A DNA stretch of 64,000 nt from the NCBI RefSeq assembly GCF_900496995.4, contig NC_044012.1:24962759-25026758 (forward strand), written 5' to 3'. How positions within the stretch are numbered: position 1 is the first letter of the stretch; every line of letters starts with the position of its first letter. Positions 12,001 through 25,130 of this stretch are shown piece after piece. A program made the translations under genes and the position numbers. The notes beneath the pieces are model-generated. The model saw nothing but the letters and a program-made list of their open reading frames with translations. It ran no database searches and was not told where the DNA came from. The stretch comes from Aquila chrysaetos chrysaetos (Eukaryota > Chordata > Aves > Accipitriformes > Accipitridae).

Positions 12001-15000
12001 CTGGAGGGCAAGGATTGAAAGCAGGTCCCATAGTGCTCCCAGCACCCACAAACCCCTTTGGGAACCCATTCAGAAAAGCCTTCTGCCTCCTAAACCAAAT
12101 TCCTGCTGTTTCCCAGGTCTTGCTCCTCACAGCAGGGACCGAAGCCTCGCAGACCCACAGTGCCCTTGACATCTTCACACCAGAAGCCTCATGCTTACCT
12201 GAGCCCAGGAGAGCAGATGGAACTTAACCAAATCCCCCCAGGTACCGCCATGCCCCTCCTGGGGGAATCGCTCCCGATTTCTGCAGTGCATCTCGAGACC
12301 AGTTTGGTTTGTTTAGGGATGGGAGGGAAAGGGGTTTCCCCCTCTGACCCTCTCCTCTTCTGCTCTGACCCTGGCACAAGCTCTCCTGCTGCATGAACCA
12401 AGCAGCCAGCACTGGCGTGGGTCATGGCAGCTGCTGAACTGCTCTTCACCCAGGGAATTGGGGAGAAAAGGAGGGATTGCGGCTTCTTACTGCAGAACAA
12501 GCTTTAATCTATAGCCAGACTCTTGTTTTAAGTGTAACAGTACATCTTGGGGGCAATGGATAGAAGAAAGGAAAACAAAGAATAAATACCAGCTTGGGTT
12601 CAAATCCCAGCTGGGATTTACATCAGCAGCCACTGGAGGAGGAAGGTTTTAGATGCCTGTTTTGGGGGTTTTTTTTGCTCCTGGGGTGCATGGAGGCTTT
12701 GCAGCTCTTTTCCCTGCCCAGTATTTATGCACTGGGTCTCTGTTACCTGGTAACAAGGGATAACCAGGGAGTGGAAAAAATGTTTAAAAAATAAGACCCA
12801 TATCTCAGTGTAGCCTCCCAAGGTCCACTCTGGCCATGCCTTGGACGCCTGGTATTCTCCCCATCTGCTGCCGTAGGTTTCCCCACAGCGAGCCCCTGGT
12901 GCGGGGAGGCACAGACACCCACAGAGGGAATTGGTTACACGTGGGGTGGGAGCAGGGGTGGGCAGGTGGGAATTCTTCTGGAACAGCAGACGGTACCATC
13001 TGGGCTTGGCGAGAGCGGAGGCCTCTCGGCATCCCACCCACCGGCTTCATTTGGACAGGGGAGGGGAAACTTGGAATAGAGAAACCAAACTGGGATATCC
13101 AGGTTGCTGCAGCCCAGAGGCCAGGTTGTGGGGCTCACCTCGCAGCCCCGAGACTCAGAGTTATGGGTGCACGTCCCTGGCGATGTGCTGGATCCCGGCC
13201 ATGCCATGAAACGGGGCCATCCGTTGCTTTAACGCCATCAGTGCACAGCAGCTCTCCAAGCTGGGGGCTGCAGGCATATGTTGGGCTGAGGAGGCTGGGA
13301 ATCTCTCCCAAGCTGGCAGAGAGTCACGGTACCAAGACAAAAGCATCTGTGATCAAACTGCTTCCAAAAACCAACTCCCCCCTCCTTCCCACCAGCAAAA
13401 TCGGCTGGAGATCTAGGAGGCACAAAGCACTGGATCCTGCCACTGAGGGGGCTGCAGAGCAGCTGGCCTCACCCAGATCCTCCTGCCCAAAAAGATGAGG
13501 CTTTCCCAAGCACTGCAATGCCCCAGGAGAGGGGAAGAGACCTTGATCGTGGCAGCTGTGTAATTTTTGGTGCAAAGCACGTAATGTGCAGCTCTGCCTG
13601 TGAGCATCACCCACATGGATTGTCGTCTGGAGCAATGCCATCCCTCCAAAGGTTGGAACAGCATGGTCACAGCTCAGCTCCAGCCCCTATCTAGCCCAAT
13701 CACTAACACAATGAGTTTAGCAAGAGTTTGGTTTAACCCGAGTGCTTTGGAGATTTAATTTGCTGAGGGAGACCAGCACCAGCTTGGTTCTGAGCTGGCA
13801 TCAGCCCTGTCTGCAAACCCACTGCTGCCAGGAGCCCTGGTCCGAGCCGAGGTGGATTTGCACCCAAAATGGCCTGTGTGGATGGGGAAACATGGCAAAA
13901 CATACCTAAAGAGGCATCAGGAGCTTGTCTGCCTCCATCAGAGCTGTGGACACGAGCAAACCCTCCTGCCACCCACCAGCATTGCAAGGTGAGAGCGTAC
14001 AGCCTGTGCACAGCACATCCACGCTGCTCCTGAGTGTGGCTCGGTTAAGCCACTGTCCCGGAGAGCTCCGCCAGCCTTTCCTGAGCATCCCTGGGTGAGT
14101 GGGATCAGCCAGGCTCCTCAGGTTGGAGGCAGGGGATGAGCCAAGCTGTGAATGTCATCCCTGCACTCCCTGGACCACAGCACAGCAGCCAGCATCCCCT
14201 GGGAGCTGCAGGGGACAGCTGAGCCAAGCTGCAGGGCTGGGATCGGAGTCGGAAGAGGGGCCTGGGGAAGGCAGGATTTGCTGGAGAGTTGGAAGAGAGG
14301 ATCTCGCTTCTCTCCAGGTACAGACACAGCAGCGGACTGGCTGTTTGCACAGTGCCTGCTCGAACTCAAAGCATCCACCCTTCTTTCCACAACGTGCTTG
14401 GCATAAAACTCCCATGCCTCCCTCCCCAAACCTCTGCCGAGGATCCCAGTGCTCCACTCACCCCAGCAAATGCCACTCTGACCAGCCACAGGACAGGCCA
14501 CCGAATGCCCCCAGACCTTCCAGACGTGAGTCCTGGTACCCGGCGTGTGTTTGGCTCCGGGCAGGAGTGAGGAGGGAATCACGGCTGTTAACGCCCTGGG
14601 CTCAGTGCAGAGGGAGCAGAAAACAGCTGAACTTTACGACAGCCCGATCCGTCACCGCGAGCTGGAGGAGAGGGGGCTAAGTCGATGCTTTAAAAATAGC
14701 CAGTAGTATTTTTGATCCCGAAAGCCGGATTCCAGTGGGGAGGGGAAGGGAAAAGGAGGGAGAGCCAAAGGCTTCCCAACTGCGCACTTCAAATCTGTGG
14801 GCAGAGCAAACTGCATGCAAGATGGACACAGGGTCCTGGCCGGACCACTCAGAGCTGCTGATCTCTGGGGTTTCTCCAAGCTCTGGGAAAGACAAGCAGG
14901 TTGGGAATGCAAAGTACTGCTGGAAATTCAAGGCAGGCTCTTCTTTCAGCAACACCTGCCTCCTTGAGCACGGGAGCACCCGGCCTGGGTGCCTTCCCCT

Positions 15001-15681
15001 GCCACAGCAGGGCTGGGAGTGAAGAGCCTGTGCCTGCAAGCAACTGCTTTTCTCCCAGCTCTGCAAGGAAGGAGATGGAAAAACCGATGAAGATGCAAGT
15101 CTGGAGTCAAGTTACACTCTGCCTCCAGCTTTCTCCAGCCCAGAGCTTTCCGTCTTCCTTGCTTGGAGAGCTCAGGAGGTCCTGGAGAAGGGCAGGTGCT
15201 GGGAGGACCAGAAATCTCAGTGCTACCTCTGGAGAGGGAAGATCTTGAGAAGGTCGGGGAAGAATCAAGGAGCTGCATCCTTTAACCGCCTCGCTTGAAG
15301 GTGTAACCCAAGTCCCATGGTCCTCTCCACCCATGGTACAGCACATCCACGTGGGGCTGGCATCCCTCAGCTGCCTCCGGAGCAAAACCATCCATCCCGC
15401 TCCCCTGGATGCTGCTCAGAGACGCTCCTGAGATGCTGACGTGCAGATAAATCACCAGCCCCAAGCACCTGCTCCAAGGCTGGGCAGCTGCAGGGCCGGG
15501 AAGCTCTGAGGCTAAAAAAAGATGGGAGCAGATGGGGCTGGACGCAGCCACCGCTTTGCAGAGGAACCAGGAGTTGTCCCCTGCCCTGTTCGGTCTCTGC
15601 CGAATGCCAACCCTGTGAGTGATGGTGGCAGTGCCCAGCGCACGCAGCTGGGGTGCTGGGGACTACCAGCAAGCTCAGACA

Positions 15682-15696
15682 TGCCTCAGTTTCCCC
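15682..15696 (+). repeat. MIR-like core motif
   Basis: The 15-mer tgcctcagtttcccc is followed by agcagctaaaatgc, resembling the MIR SINE segment ctcagtttccccatctgtaaaatg. It is one of about ten such cores in the window, in both orientations. Confidence 0.4.
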
Positions 15697-16191
15697 AGCA
15701 GCTAAAATGCAGCGTCCTGGTGTCCACGTAGAGTGGTGGGAGAGGAAGGTCTGGGCTCTGCGTGGCTTCAGTGCAAGGTTGTCACTGGGTGCGTATGGAC
15801 CCTCCGGACACCGGTGAGAGCCCAGCCCCCCCTAACCTCGACTCCCAGCCCCACCGAGTGCAGGATGCGGCCGGGAGCCTGGAGCTGCCTCGGGGGTGGC
15901 TTTGGGGACGCGGGGACAGCAGGTGAGCGGGGACACGGTACCACGAGGTGGCAGCAGCACTTTGCGAGTGGCAGTGGGGCTTGCGAGGAGGAGGAGGGGG
16001 CTGCCAGGGCCATCCCTGCCTGCCCCGGCCCCCTTCCCCTGCCTGCTCTGCTGCCCACCTCCCTGAAAGGAGGGGAGGAAAGGCGGCCCGGGGGTTGCGG
16101 GATGGAGAGGTCCCAAGCTCAGCGTCAGAGCCGTCCGGGGAGCAGCAGGTTTGATGTCCAAAAGGACATCAAAGGACCCTCGGTTTCCACT

Positions 16192-16210
16192 CTGTGCCTC
16201 AGTTTCCCCA
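16192..16210 (+). repeat. MIR-like core motif
   Basis: Reads ctgtgcctcagtttcccca, the same core as at 15.68 kb and 30.70 kb, with unrelated flanks. Confidence 0.4.
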
Positions 16211-18182
16211 CTCCTGCTTTCACATCACCCAGGGGGTCCCCCAGGCTGAGCTCGCTCCATCATGCTGCGGCCCATCTCACAGGTCAAACGAGAGCAAGGG
16301 ACTTGGAAAAACCAACCCCAGGTGTCCCTTGGAGAGTATCCCCCCCCTCCCCAAACCCTGGGGCAGCCGCGTTGCCCCAGGGTCCCCCGAGCTCCCTCAC
16401 CAGCTCTGAGATGGTGGCAAATTTGGGCTTCCTCTACCCTCCAATTGGGAAGCATTGCTTCCACAGCTGTGAGATGGAGAGGCTTTGGCTTGGCACAGAT
16501 GAATTAGTAAAGAGCTGGGGAATCACTTCTATGGGTTTGCTCCCATAAATGGGAATAACGCCCTTTCCCAGGAGTCACCCTGTCCATCTCCAGGCCTCCA
16601 AAATGCTCCGGCGGGGGATTTTAAATGACCTTTTTGTTGCCTTTAGCAGAGGTCTGGGGAGAAGATGGGCTGGAGAGGGGGGACACCTTCAGGGAATGAT
16701 TTTTCCTTGCTCCCAAGTAGAAGAAAATGAACTCCCAGCTGAGCTGCTGCCAGTGCCAGCTCAGCCCAAGAATACCTGGAAATGGTTGGGTTCCAAAGGG
16801 GGAAAAACTAATCTTCAATTTATGGGCTTCTTTACACAGGGAAATAGAGAAATATCCCTCGCAACACATGGGGGATTGGAAAACGGAGTAAATCAGCCAG
16901 AGACTTTTCAAATTTGGTGTAATTGTGTGGCTGTGACACAGGAGTCAAGAGGCCTTCCTCCCCGAGGAGGAGTGGGGGGCGGGTTGGCTGGGAAGAGTGG
17001 AAGAAATCAGGGGGTTCCGGGTGCTCCCACTGACCTGTTGAACTTCACTTTGCAAACCAGGGTCCTGCCAAGGCAACCAAAACCCTCGGCCAGGCTCACC
17101 GGCAGGAGCGATCTGACACGGCTGCCTCATTGGGAGATGCTCCTGCAGCTTTTGCCACCTTCTCTCCCCTCCCAGGTAATGTGGGGAATGCAGCAAAGGC
17201 CACGGGGGGAAAACACGGCCCCACACACGTGTGCAGATGCCGGCAGCACGGACCTCGCTCCTGCCAAACCTTCGGCACGTGGGTTGAACTTCATGGCTGC
17301 AGTGGCGGTGCTGCTCTCCACCACCCACCTTGCAGCATCCGTCACCTGGCTGTTTTGAAGGGGGTGGGGGGTTGACCAAACCAAAGTCCTCGAGGTTTCT
17401 GTTCCATGTTAGCGGATTAAAAACCCTGTCTCTCTTGCAGACATGTCTAAAGGGAAAATGTCTCTTGGGCTTGAACCTGCTTCATCCTTGCAGGCGTTTG
17501 CAATTTGCTGTAAAAATCAGGCAGGGTGTCTTGGGCGGCTTCCTTTGTGACATCGGAGCTTGCCAGCAGCAAACAGGGCTCCGAATCTGGCCCATAGCAC
17601 TGAAAGGCGTGAATCCCTGGAGATTAGAGGGTTGGATTTTGGTGTGGGTTTTTTTTGTTGGTTTTTTTTTTTTTTTTTTTTCCACAATGCCATTCAGGGC
17701 CTGGAAAGGCTGTCCCTGTCACCTCGACCCAGTCCAGCTCTCCAGCATGGCTATGCAAATTGGTCAGTGCTTTTGCAGGCAACATTAGAACTCGGATGAG
17801 CAGGAGCTCCCCGGGGGGTAAGACACTGGCTGGGGGTTTGTGGGGCTATTTTAAGCGAGGTAAAATGAGGGAGGGACGGTTAATTGATTTCTGTGATTAA
17901 CTAAGAGTTTGTCAGCGCAATAGTCTTGGGTTTACTCTCCTTGGTTTTTGCAGTGGGGAATTATTTATTTTTAAACAGTGGTTGGGGAGGGAATGTTTCT
18001 TTTTCTGTCCCTGAATATTTCCAGCGAGAAAGTCATTAATCTCTAGCTGATTTTTAGCCTGGGGAGGGAAACGAGTGTGTCCAGCTGCGTGGGAATGAAA
18101 AGCTTCAAACGCTGTTGCGTTAGCTGGCAGGCAAACCCGTGCAGCTCCGGTGTGAGAGGCAGAGCATGGCTGCTTTGCTTTC

Positions 18183-18306
18183 ACATGAGAAATCCTAACA
18201 GGATCCTACCAGGAGCTATCCCACCTCCGGCAGCAAATTCGGTGCCGGTGGCAAATTGCTGTCCTGGCCAGCAGTGGGAAACAGCTGTAGCCTCTTTGTG
18301 CTCACC
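18183..18306 (+). repeat. Direct duplication, copy 1 (124 bp)
   Basis: This 124-base segment, starting acatgagaaatcctaacagg and ending ctttgtgctcacc, recurs without a visible mismatch 326 bases further on. It is neither low-complexity nor a repeat family I recognise. Confidence 0.9.
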
Positions 18307-18508
18307 ACAACTTCCCTTGCAAACTTTTCATCAATTCCCTCTGTAGAAATCCTCAGCCACAATTTTCTGGCATTTCTTGTTTTTCCATTAAAAAAATCAA
18401 GAGGAGGGAAATTGTGGCAATTTATTGTTTTGGTGAAAGCATCCTTGCTGGTTTTCCGGGCACAAGGGTAGGGGGAGTGTGTCCCCACACGAGAACGCGT
18501 TTCCTTTG

Positions 18509-18632
18509 ACATGAGAAATCCTAACAGGATCCTACCAGGAGCTATCCCACCTCCGGCAGCAAATTCGGTGCCGGTGGCAAATTGCTGTCCTGGCCAGCAG
18601 TGGGAAACAGCTGTAGCCTCTTTGTGCTCACC
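18509..18632 (+). repeat. Direct duplication, copy 2 (124 bp)
   Basis: Second copy of the segment at 18183-18306, same orientation, apparently identical over its whole length. The 202 bases between the copies are unique and not themselves repeated, so this is not a complete tandem duplication. Confidence 0.9.
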
Positions 18633-18855
18633 CTTTCCTAGGGTGGGACAGCAAGGGGTTAATATGGAAAAGGTGGAATAGACGTGGCCCATCCGTCAGG
18701 ATCCACCCTGATGGACCTTAGTCTGGTTGGTTATTTTTAATTTAAGAGACTTGTCAATCAGCGCCCACTTGCTGGCCTGCCAGCCCACCACGTCTCACTT
18801 TGGCCAAGGCTGGAGTGTCAGCTGGCAGGCAGCAAAAATCCACCTCAGCCCAGAA

Positions 18856-18883
18856 ATTATTATTAATAATAATAATATTAATA
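18856..18883 (+). repeat. (TTA/AAT)n microsatellite
   Basis: Imperfect attattattaataataata run followed by more AT. Confidence 0.8.
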
Positions 18884-20040
18884 TGATCACTGGTGGAAAA
18901 AGTGCAAGCAGGGAAGAGGTGGGGAGAGCACGACAACACCTCGGTTTGTATCTGTTGGTTGTCTTTCCCGTGCCTCGTGTTTTGTGTGGCTTTTCCTAAC
19001 CAGAGGAAAAAAATAGTGGTTTAAGGGATGTTTAAGTCAGCTCTTGAGAGGCTGGAGGAGGCTGCGTTGATCCCCCCGCAAAGGAAAACAAGTGAAAGAG
19101 AGAAAAAAAAAAAAAGCTACAAGGCTCTTTGTGAAAGGAATTAAAATGGGTCTCAGAGGCTGCGAGTGCTGGGATAGAAACAGGCGCCAATGGGAATGGG
19201 AGCCCTTGGAAAGAGGACTTTCCAAAAGGAGAGCTGCGGATACAAAAGCAACAGGCTGGGAAAGGGAGATGCGCTGGGATGCTGCCAGCCGAAGCTAGGT
19301 GTGGGCAGGTATTGGGCAGCAGCAGCATCCCAGGTCACCCTCATCGCCGCTGCGATGCTCCTGGGGACGTCAAACCGGGGGCCAAAGCACTTTACTGGGA
19401 TGCAGGTCCCTGGGCCGAGGATGCCAGGCAGCATGGGATGCTTGTAGGGTAACCCTATAAACCTCCTCTGTGCTTGGCACCCACCTGCCCTTCCTACACA
19501 TCTCTTCACCTGTGTCTTTGCAAGTTTGGAGGAGGAATTAAAAATATTAAAGAAAAGCATGCCACAGCTGTTACGACAGGAAAGGCCTGGGAGCTGTCTT
19601 TAGGATGCTTTATTTTTTGCCTCCAAGACACTCTAGGCAAATCCCAAAGGTGATCCTGCAGTGGTGCAGAGAACCATCTTGAGTCCCGGGGGGGGTTCAT
19701 CCTCTGCCAGGATCATGGCCTCGACACATCCCCAGGGCTCCCCAGATGCATGGCAGCACTGAAGCTGGGGCAAACCTGCCAGCATCGAAGGAGCCACCCC
19801 CAGATTTACACTATTCTACTAAGCTTTTTGGCTAGCATTATCCCTCTGCCTTTTTAAAATGAGAATAATATGGTAAAAAGGCAGAGGGGGGACAACCCTG
19901 TCTCTGCGAACATGGTGCTTCATCGCTGCGCCTGGCATTCGCCACGGCAGGTTGGGAAAGCATCCTCCCATTGCACTGCAGCTTATTTTCCCATTCCCCG
20001 CTATTGCCAACCTTGAGGTTAGACCCTGTTGGTTTTTCAT

Positions 20041-20370
20041 TTCTACAGAGGGGGGAATAAATTAATTAAATAAATTAGATTTTATAGAGCTATATAGTGT
20101 CCTTAGCCATGCTGAAGGCTTTCCGACTGCATTTCAACCAGCTTTGCTGTGCAACAGCTGCTCTGGGCCAAGGGATCTTGTAAAAGAAACACCCCCAAAT
20201 AGGTTGTGTTGGATTCGAATTAATCATCTGCTTGGTTTTGCCTTTGTGAGAGATTTTTAATGCAATCAGGTCTGCCAGAAAATGAACGATAAGAAAGCAC
20301 GGTAAATATATTGTCCGATGACCACAAAACAAATGCTGTCAAGAAAATGGAATGAAGGCTTGAAAAATGG
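20041..20370. promoter_or_regulatory. Candidate conserved non-coding element
   Basis: AT-rich island with several ATTAAT/TAATTA-type homeodomain motifs and a TGACCACAAA (RUNX-like) word. It has no repeat character and no coding frame. Called only on composition and motif density, in a region expected to hold NR2F enhancers. Confidence 0.25.
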
Positions 20371-23300
20371 GATTTCAGAAGGAAATATTGAGCTGGCATC
20401 AAAACGAGCATTGTTTTCACAGAGCGAGGGAAGTGAGTCTTCCTTAGGACTGCTTGGGGGCAGAGAAGAAGTTCCCCAAACCCTTGGAAAGTTTGAATTT
20501 GGGCTGACTTTGCTGGCTGGAGCTTTTGCCACTGAAAATATTTGGGAAGTCGCCTTCTAAAATGAAACAAATAATTGAGTCCCAAATCACCATGAAGGGA
20601 CATACAGGGGTTTTATTTTGGGGTGGCCATGAATATATCTTCATTCCCCCCAAGAAAGTATTGCAAAATATGTTCAACATCCTCTGATGCTGCCATGTGC
20701 ATTTTTAATTCCTCTGCTTTTGGTCTCTTGGCTGTTTTTCCCGGGAGAGGACCCATCTTTCCCAGGGAATCCTGTTCCCTCGCTTCCCTCTGTCTCCCCC
20801 TCGGCAGATCCTTGCACTTTCCGGGGACGATTTCCCTCCGATAACATCCCTCACTTGCCATTCCCAGGAGCTGTTTTACGCCCCTCAAAGACCCTCCCTC
20901 AACTTCCAATTTTTTTTTTTTTTCTTTTGCCAAAAGCCTTTTTTGTGTCGCCTTCTCAGGGACCTGAATTAAACCTGGTGTTTAGCAAATGGGGCGGTGG
21001 GATTGAATGTTCAACGGCTTGTAGCTCATAAGGATGATGCAAACACTGTGGGCACAGAAGATCCTTATTCCAGAGATATCATAGCAAAAAATACTGACTT
21101 GAAATGTCCTTTACACTGATTATATCCAGAAGCTTTCTGGTGTTTTAAACCAAATTTATTTGCAGCAATACTGATCCATTGTTCGCATAGGGTTTGGGGA
21201 AGTTTAAGCAGCAGTTATAAAAGTCTCAGCTTTTCTAACAAATTATAAAAGCTTTTCTAACAAATTATAAAAGCCTCAGCTAAAGCCTCAGCTATTTAAT
21301 GGAGGGAAAATAAATGCTTTTTTAAAGATACTTGAAAATTTAGTAAGCATGTTCCTATTAGGAAAAATCACCTTGTCTGCTTGGTGAGCATATTGGATCC
21401 ACTAAATCCACCTCCATCCCCTTTCTATCCCCCCCCGGTCCCCCATTCCCACTGGTGGAGGACACGCAGCAGCAGGTCATGGAGGGTGAATTTATGCCGG
21501 ATTTGAGCCGGATAAGAGACCCAAGCACGGCAGAGGAGCTCGCCCAAAACCCATGCCCATTCTGGGCTGGCTGAAGGCTCTTTTTCACAGTTTTTATCCT
21601 TCTGCTGCACTGATTTGCACCCTGTGTGGCCGTTTACATTGCCTACGAAGCCAATTGCCGTGGGTTTTACACCACTGCTTGTTCCTCAGGTGGCAATGAG
21701 TGCACACAGCGTGGAGAGTCCTAAAGTACAATTTCAGTACAAAGCTTTCAGCTTCATTAAAGACATGCTAAATACCCCTGGGCACACAAGGACCTGCCAG
21801 GCGCTGGAGAATAGAGCTGGTTTGTTAGGGAAGGCATTATCCAACCTCAATTGCTTTTATTTTTTTTAAATCCTACTTAATAGTATTAATCTGCAAGTAT
21901 TTTTTTCTGTTCTTTTCCAAGATAGCTGCACAGGCACGCCGGGCTGGAGAACTCGCTGCTTTTTTCCTTCGAGGAATAGGCAAAGTGGCCTCAATATTTG
22001 CAGAAAATGCTGTTAACTATTGCAAAGGGAAAAGTTAAAGGCTGGGAGCGGCGGAGGGAGCTGGGAGCGAGCGGGGAACGTGCAGCCTGCAAAACTTCAG
22101 CTGCTGCTAGACATGGTGAGCTATAAAGGCATAAAAGCCAGCTTTATGAGCACTACCCATCCCTGGGTTTGGGGAAAAAACTAACAAAATGTTCAAGCCA
22201 AACCATTTATGTTTTTAGAAATAAGTTTGGAATCCAAAAGTGATAAGAGTGATTTAATTTAGGTTTGTTTTTTTTTTTAAAAGGCATCCCTGCATTTGCT
22301 TAATCAACATTTGCTTTTGGCTTGTGCTGGAGCAACACAGAAGAAAAACAAATTCCTTGGGATAAAAGCAGCTCTCTGCCGCAGTATTAGAAGCACAAAG
22401 GTGTCGGCAACACGGCATAGATGAGATTTGTTTAACACTCCTCTGAGCCTTTTAAACCACAAATTAATGAACTTCAGACCGACGCAATATTGATGGTAAT
22501 CTTTCCTTTTTCATTCGCTTACTTGTTCATTCGTTTTCCTGCTCGGTGCTTGCTGGATCTGACAAGGGTTCCTCGCTCTGCACTGGCTTAAAGGGGAAAG
22601 GTTACAGTCCAGCAAGGTGGGTTTGAAATAATTTCTTACCAACATATCATTTCTCTGGGAAAAATCCGTCGGCATCGGCAGGCACTTATGGGGAGAGCGA
22701 AGAAGGGAGCTGCTCGTTTGGGGGCTTTTCTGTTGTGGGGGAAAGGACTCGTTCCCATTGCTGGGGAGGATTATCAGGCTTAATTCCTTTTTCCCCTTCT
22801 CCCTGCTTTTGCGCTTAGAAAAATAAGGGTGAATCAACAGTCCTGCAGCTCAGTGGCTATTCAGGGTGATGTGCAAGCTCCAGATAAATATATTTTTTTT
22901 TTTCATCTCTTTTTATCTTGAAATACCTGGTAAGAGCCATGACTGAAAGCTGGTGGCATCCTCTAACAGCCTGCTCTAAGCCACCGCTCCTCTTTGTAAA
23001 TTCAGAGTTCATCCCTCCAAGCCCAAGGAAGTGATGTATTCCTGGCCTTATTTTATAGAAATTTTATAGATTTCCTATAATCAACTTCTCTGGCTTTTGC
23101 TAAAGGTTACTTTTTGATTTTTAAACAGAAGAAAGAAATTGATTTAGCCCTCCTGGATTTAAATAAAAGGTGTCAGGACTTTTGGGGCACAAAACAGGAG
23201 AATGAGAAAGCGGGTTTGCAGCTGCAATTATCTAAATTCCCTGAATTATCTGAATTATCCTCATGTCTCCCACGGGACAAGATACCTGGCTAGAAAGGCT

Positions 23301-25114
23301 GAGCAGGGACCACCAAAATTGCATGGGGAGGTGAGAGAAAATGCAACCGATGGGAGAAACGGGGTAAGGATTCAGCAATGGAAAACAGGGATGTTATCAA
23401 TCGCTGTTTTAATGTCCCTCAGTGGATGTGGTACCTGATGGGCACTCAGGGATGGAGTTATCTCTCCGTCTCCTGGATCCGGCTGTGCATGTGGGCAGAG
23501 GAAGGTCTCAACCTCTCCCTGCCGAAACGCCTGCACTACAGACGCGGCTGGGAGCTGCCGAGGGACAGTATTCCCAAAATGCCTCATAAAACCCCTATTT
23601 CTCTCCATCAATTGAGTTTAACAACTCTCAGCTTCATCCTTCAGATATTACCACTATTAATTATCCCATGTACAAAAACTTTTTAGGACCATCCTCAGCC
23701 TCATGGAAAGATTTGTGGTTTACTTCGTGCAGACAGGGCTGAAGCCTTCACTGGCAAAGCCAAATGGGAAATTTCTTGCTTTATGATCAAATCCCTCCTT
23801 TTTAATATAAATAAGTAACTGTCCTGGAGAGCTGAGCAAATTTGCAGTGTGTGGTTTTATGGAGGAAATGCATTTTAGAGGTAGTAAAAGTAGGATTTTA
23901 TGGTGCAGAGAAAGCAAACTGGGTTTGTGGAAGAGGCTGCAGCGATGCTGGTCCAGACCTTTGATGTGTGTCTGTGGAAAACAGTCACTGCCGTAACTAT
24001 TCCTAATGCAAGAGGGAAAGGTCAGCATCAGCTGTGCTCTTGCCCCGTCGTCGATACTGGGAGGGATGCTCCCATCCTCGTGTCTGCCAGGGGCCAAAGC
24101 TTCCCCTTCTCTTTTTTTGGGGTGCTGGGGCTTGGAGCAGGTGGGTTTTCTCCCCAAAGTGCTCATGGGAAGCAAGTTAAGAGCTGGAAAATAGGCAGGG
24201 AAATTTCTGGCTGGAGAGGGGAATGCTTAAAAAAAATCAGCCCCTGTATCCATCCTGCTCTAACAGGTCCCCCCAAAAATTTGGGGTTTAAAACCCTCCC
24301 TCTGAATCATGGGGAGGCTGCAACCCCAGCCAGGATCCTGGCTCCTGGGGCTGTGCATGATTTTTTGCAGGGTCTTTCAGCGGTTACGGGGAATTTTACC
24401 CATGCACAGAGCAGGGGAAATGGAGACATGGGGTGAGGTGGTGACATCCTTGGCACCTGGTGCAAAGCCCACCTGCCAAAGCCAACCATCTCCAGGTGGG
24501 GACACCCAGGGACGTGGGGATGCCTAAGGACATGGGGACACCCAAGGTCATGGCCTTGATGCCTTCAGAGGACCCCAAACCAGCCCCATCACCCCAGGGT
24601 GGTCTCCATCCACCCCAGGGACCCCCAAGCTCTGCTCGGCCCCACCAGCAGCGGCCCCACGGTGGGGACAAGCCAGACATGGCGCCCCAGGAGGCGAAGG
24701 GGAGCCCCCACACAGCCACTGAGGGGCCGCGCCGTGTGAATTAACCAACTTTGTTTTCCACCAAGGCTTTTCCCTTAATAGCCATCCCCCTCCCCCTCGC
24801 TTTTGCCGGCATTTGAGGAGAAGTGAGGCGTGAGAGATCCTTTGGAATAATGAGGTGTAATTAGCCCTGGCAGCTCTTATCTTCCACCCCCCCCCTTCAA
24901 TTAGATTGAAATAAAAAAAAAAAAAGGCAAGAAAAGAGGGGGGAAATAAAAAGGGATGAAAAGGAAGGTGGGGAGGGAGGGAGGCGAGAGAAAGTTGGAT
25001 GCCTTGTCCAGCTTCATCCTTCTGGGCCGCATCCTGGTCCCTGTGGATGGGGGATGCTGGTTGCTGGCGCCGTCCCGCTTTGTGTGGCTGCTGCCAGGGT
25101 GGGGAGGTTTTCTC

Positions 25115-25130
25115 CGTGCCTCAGTTTCCC
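25115..25130 (+). repeat. MIR-like core motif
   Basis: Reads cgtgcctcagtttccc, the same recurring core as elsewhere in the window. Confidence 0.35.

Larger units (their letters stand above)
9068..17877. other. HJV upstream flank, no gene seen
   Basis: No conserved coding exon is recognisable on either strand. Non-coding first exon(s) and the promoter of HJV should lie in this stretch but carry no mark I can identify. Two copies of the recurrent tgcctcagtttcccc motif occur near 15.68 and 16.19 kb. Confidence 0.5.
17878..23690. other. AT-richer gene-desert core with possible conserved non-coding elements
   Basis: Composition shifts to AT-rich here, unlike the GC-rich surroundings, and no coding exon is visible. 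Repeated TAAT-type homeodomain motifs, ATTAATTAAAT stretches and A/T-rich blocks occur, for example at 17878-18062, 20041-20370 and 21870-22060. Paralogous COUP-TF genes sit in deserts rich in conserved enhancers, so an enhancer role is a reasonable inference. No alignment was possible. Confidence 0.35.

Noticed and set aside
12590-12620. tRNA-like B box (ggttcaaatccc) near 12.6 kb
   Set aside because: No matching A box, acceptor stem or cloverleaf can be folded around it. It is more likely a SINE remnant or chance.
18216-18692. 158-codon minus-strand frame with an internal repeat
   Set aside because: The internal repeat is only the 124-bp duplication read twice. No domain, no start context and no splice signals support a gene.
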